From Flavobacterium sp. WV_118_3 (lineage in GTDB: Bacteria; Bacteroidota; Bacteroidia; Flavobacteriales; Flavobacteriaceae): a stretch of 64,000 bases of DNA. Positions 63,345 to 64,000 of this stretch are shown here, piece by piece (positions within the stretch are counted from its first letter, which is position 1; each line of letters starts with the position of its first letter). The position numbers and the translations under genes are program-made. Under the pieces are notes generated by a model. It searched no databases, was not told the DNA's origin, and saw nothing but the letters and a program-made list of their open reading frames with translations. Location: the NCBI RefSeq assembly GCF_039778605.1, contig NZ_CP156060.1:3500001-3564000 (forward strand), written 5' to 3'.

Positions 63345-64000
63345 TCAGTAACTTGAAAAAATAGTTATCAGACTGTTAATATCAATTTTGCATTTTCTTT
63401 GCTGCTCAATAACTGTGCCGTGCTCGATAAATTCGTCCGGAATGCCCAGTATTTTAACACTTAACCCGGTGTAATGAATACTCATAAAAGTAGCTATAGT
63501 ACTTCCAAAACCACCGAGTACCGATCCGTCTTCTATCGTGATCAGTTGTTCATGACTGTTACAGATTTCTTTTAGTGTATCAATGTCCAGTGGTTTTATA
63601 AACGGAAAATGATAGTGGGAAAACAAATCCCGGTTTTCGGTTTGTTCCAAAGCCTGTAGTACATTGTTTCCAATAGTTCCGGTCGATAGAATGGCAATTT
63701 TACGGCCTTTCGAAAGTCTTCGGGCTTTTCCGATTTCGATTTTTTCGAACGGAAGTTGCCAGTTCTGAATATAACCTCTTCCTCTCGGATAACGTATCGC
63801 TATCGGATGATCCAGTCCTAATTGTGCGGTATACATACCGTTTCGGAGTTCGATTTCATTTATAGGGGCAAATAAAATCAGATTGGGTATACAGTTTAGG
63901 TAAGTAATATCAAATACACCCTGATGTGTGGCGCCATCTTCTCCAACCAGGCCGGCTCGGTCCAGACAGAATATAACGGGTAAATTCTGTAAAGCTACAT
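63345..64000 (-). CDS. dxs: 1-deoxy-D-xylulose-5-phosphate synthase, C-terminal part (continues past window)
   Basis: The frame is open to the right edge, so about 218 C-terminal residues are visible. The transketolase pyrimidine-binding motif DRAGLVGEDGATHQG, then RYPRGRG and the C-terminal domain (STGTIGNNVLQAL, EDGSVLGGFGS) identify DXS, the first enzyme of the MEP isoprenoid pathway. An ATG at 63836 is internal and not the start. DUF3078 follows downstream. Confidence 0.95.
   Translation of the reverse strand, partial: VALQNLPVIFCLDRAGLVGEDGATHQGVFDITYLNCIPNLILFAPINEIELRNGMYTAQLGLDHPIAIRYPRGRGYIQNWQLPFEKIEIGKARRLSKGRKIAILSTGTIGNNVLQALEQTENRDLFSHYHFPFIKPLDIDTLKEICNSHEQLITIEDGSVLGGFGSTIATFMSIHYTGLSVKILGIPDEFIEHGTVIEQQRKCKIDINSLITIFSSY

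Overview
The window is a bacterial chromosome segment from the Bacteroidota, most likely a Flavobacteriaceae such as Flavobacterium. The evidence is several secreted metalloproteases with type IX secretion (T9SS) C-terminal sorting domains, promoters of the Bacteroidota type (TAnnTTTG at -7), the prs-rplY-pth and dGTPase/DUF3078/dxs neighbourhoods, and general A+T richness. Both ends cut through genes: a helicase on the left and dxs on the right.

Layout. (1) 1-13.4 kb is a defence island, more A+T-rich than the rest. It holds a three-gene operon of a giant DUF1998 helicase, a DrmD-type SNF2 helicase and an Eco57I-type N6-adenine methylase, i.e. a DISARM-class-1-like system. Facing the methylase is a second copy of its C-terminal specificity region in inverted orientation, bounded by a 254-bp inverted repeat, with a tyrosine recombinase immediately beyond. 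This is the architecture of an invertible switch of methylase specificity and is the main discovery of the window. The island ends at a tRNA-Leu whose 3' end faces it. (2) 14-16.2 kb: a YegP-like protein, a 44-residue lipoprotein and an OmpA/PD40 protein. (3) 16.7-21.3 kb: a TolC-MacA-MacB efflux operon, then a second tRNA-Leu. (4) 21.8-24.7 kb: prs, rplY, pth and a lipoprotein. (5) 24.8-33.5 kb: two paralogous reprolysin-like proteases, a decayed segment and an M43 protease, all three proteases predicted T9SS cargo. (6) 33.5-38.2 kb: ribF, a membrane protein, lpxH, queD, a 2OG-Fe(II) oxygenase, a small membrane protein, an enoyl-CoA hydratase and tRNA-Ala. (7) 38.2-45 kb is more accessory: a Fic protein with a 24-bp tandem repeat array upstream, a very large outer-membrane protein of unknown role, and a two-gene cassette with a Clp-fold SDH-type serine proteinase. 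(8) 45-53.6 kb: lysC, GNAT, fbp, TerB, HupE-like, dCMP deaminase, a C-terminal processing protease, an oxidoreductase, MarC and DUF3109. (9) 53.9-64 kb: nrdB, nrdA, an AAA ATPase and dGTPase (dNTP supply and removal), an M36 fungalysin-type protease, DUF3078 and dxs.

How the genes work together. The island genes would mark self DNA with the methylase and restrict unmodified DNA with the helicases. Inversion of the specificity cassette would change the sequence marked and recognised, so sibling cells would differ in phage resistance. The remainder is mostly housekeeping, with a secreted-proteolysis theme and a cluster controlling deoxynucleotide pools (dCMP deaminase, ribonucleotide reductase, dGTPase). 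All identifications come from reading motifs and recalled family features; no database search was run.
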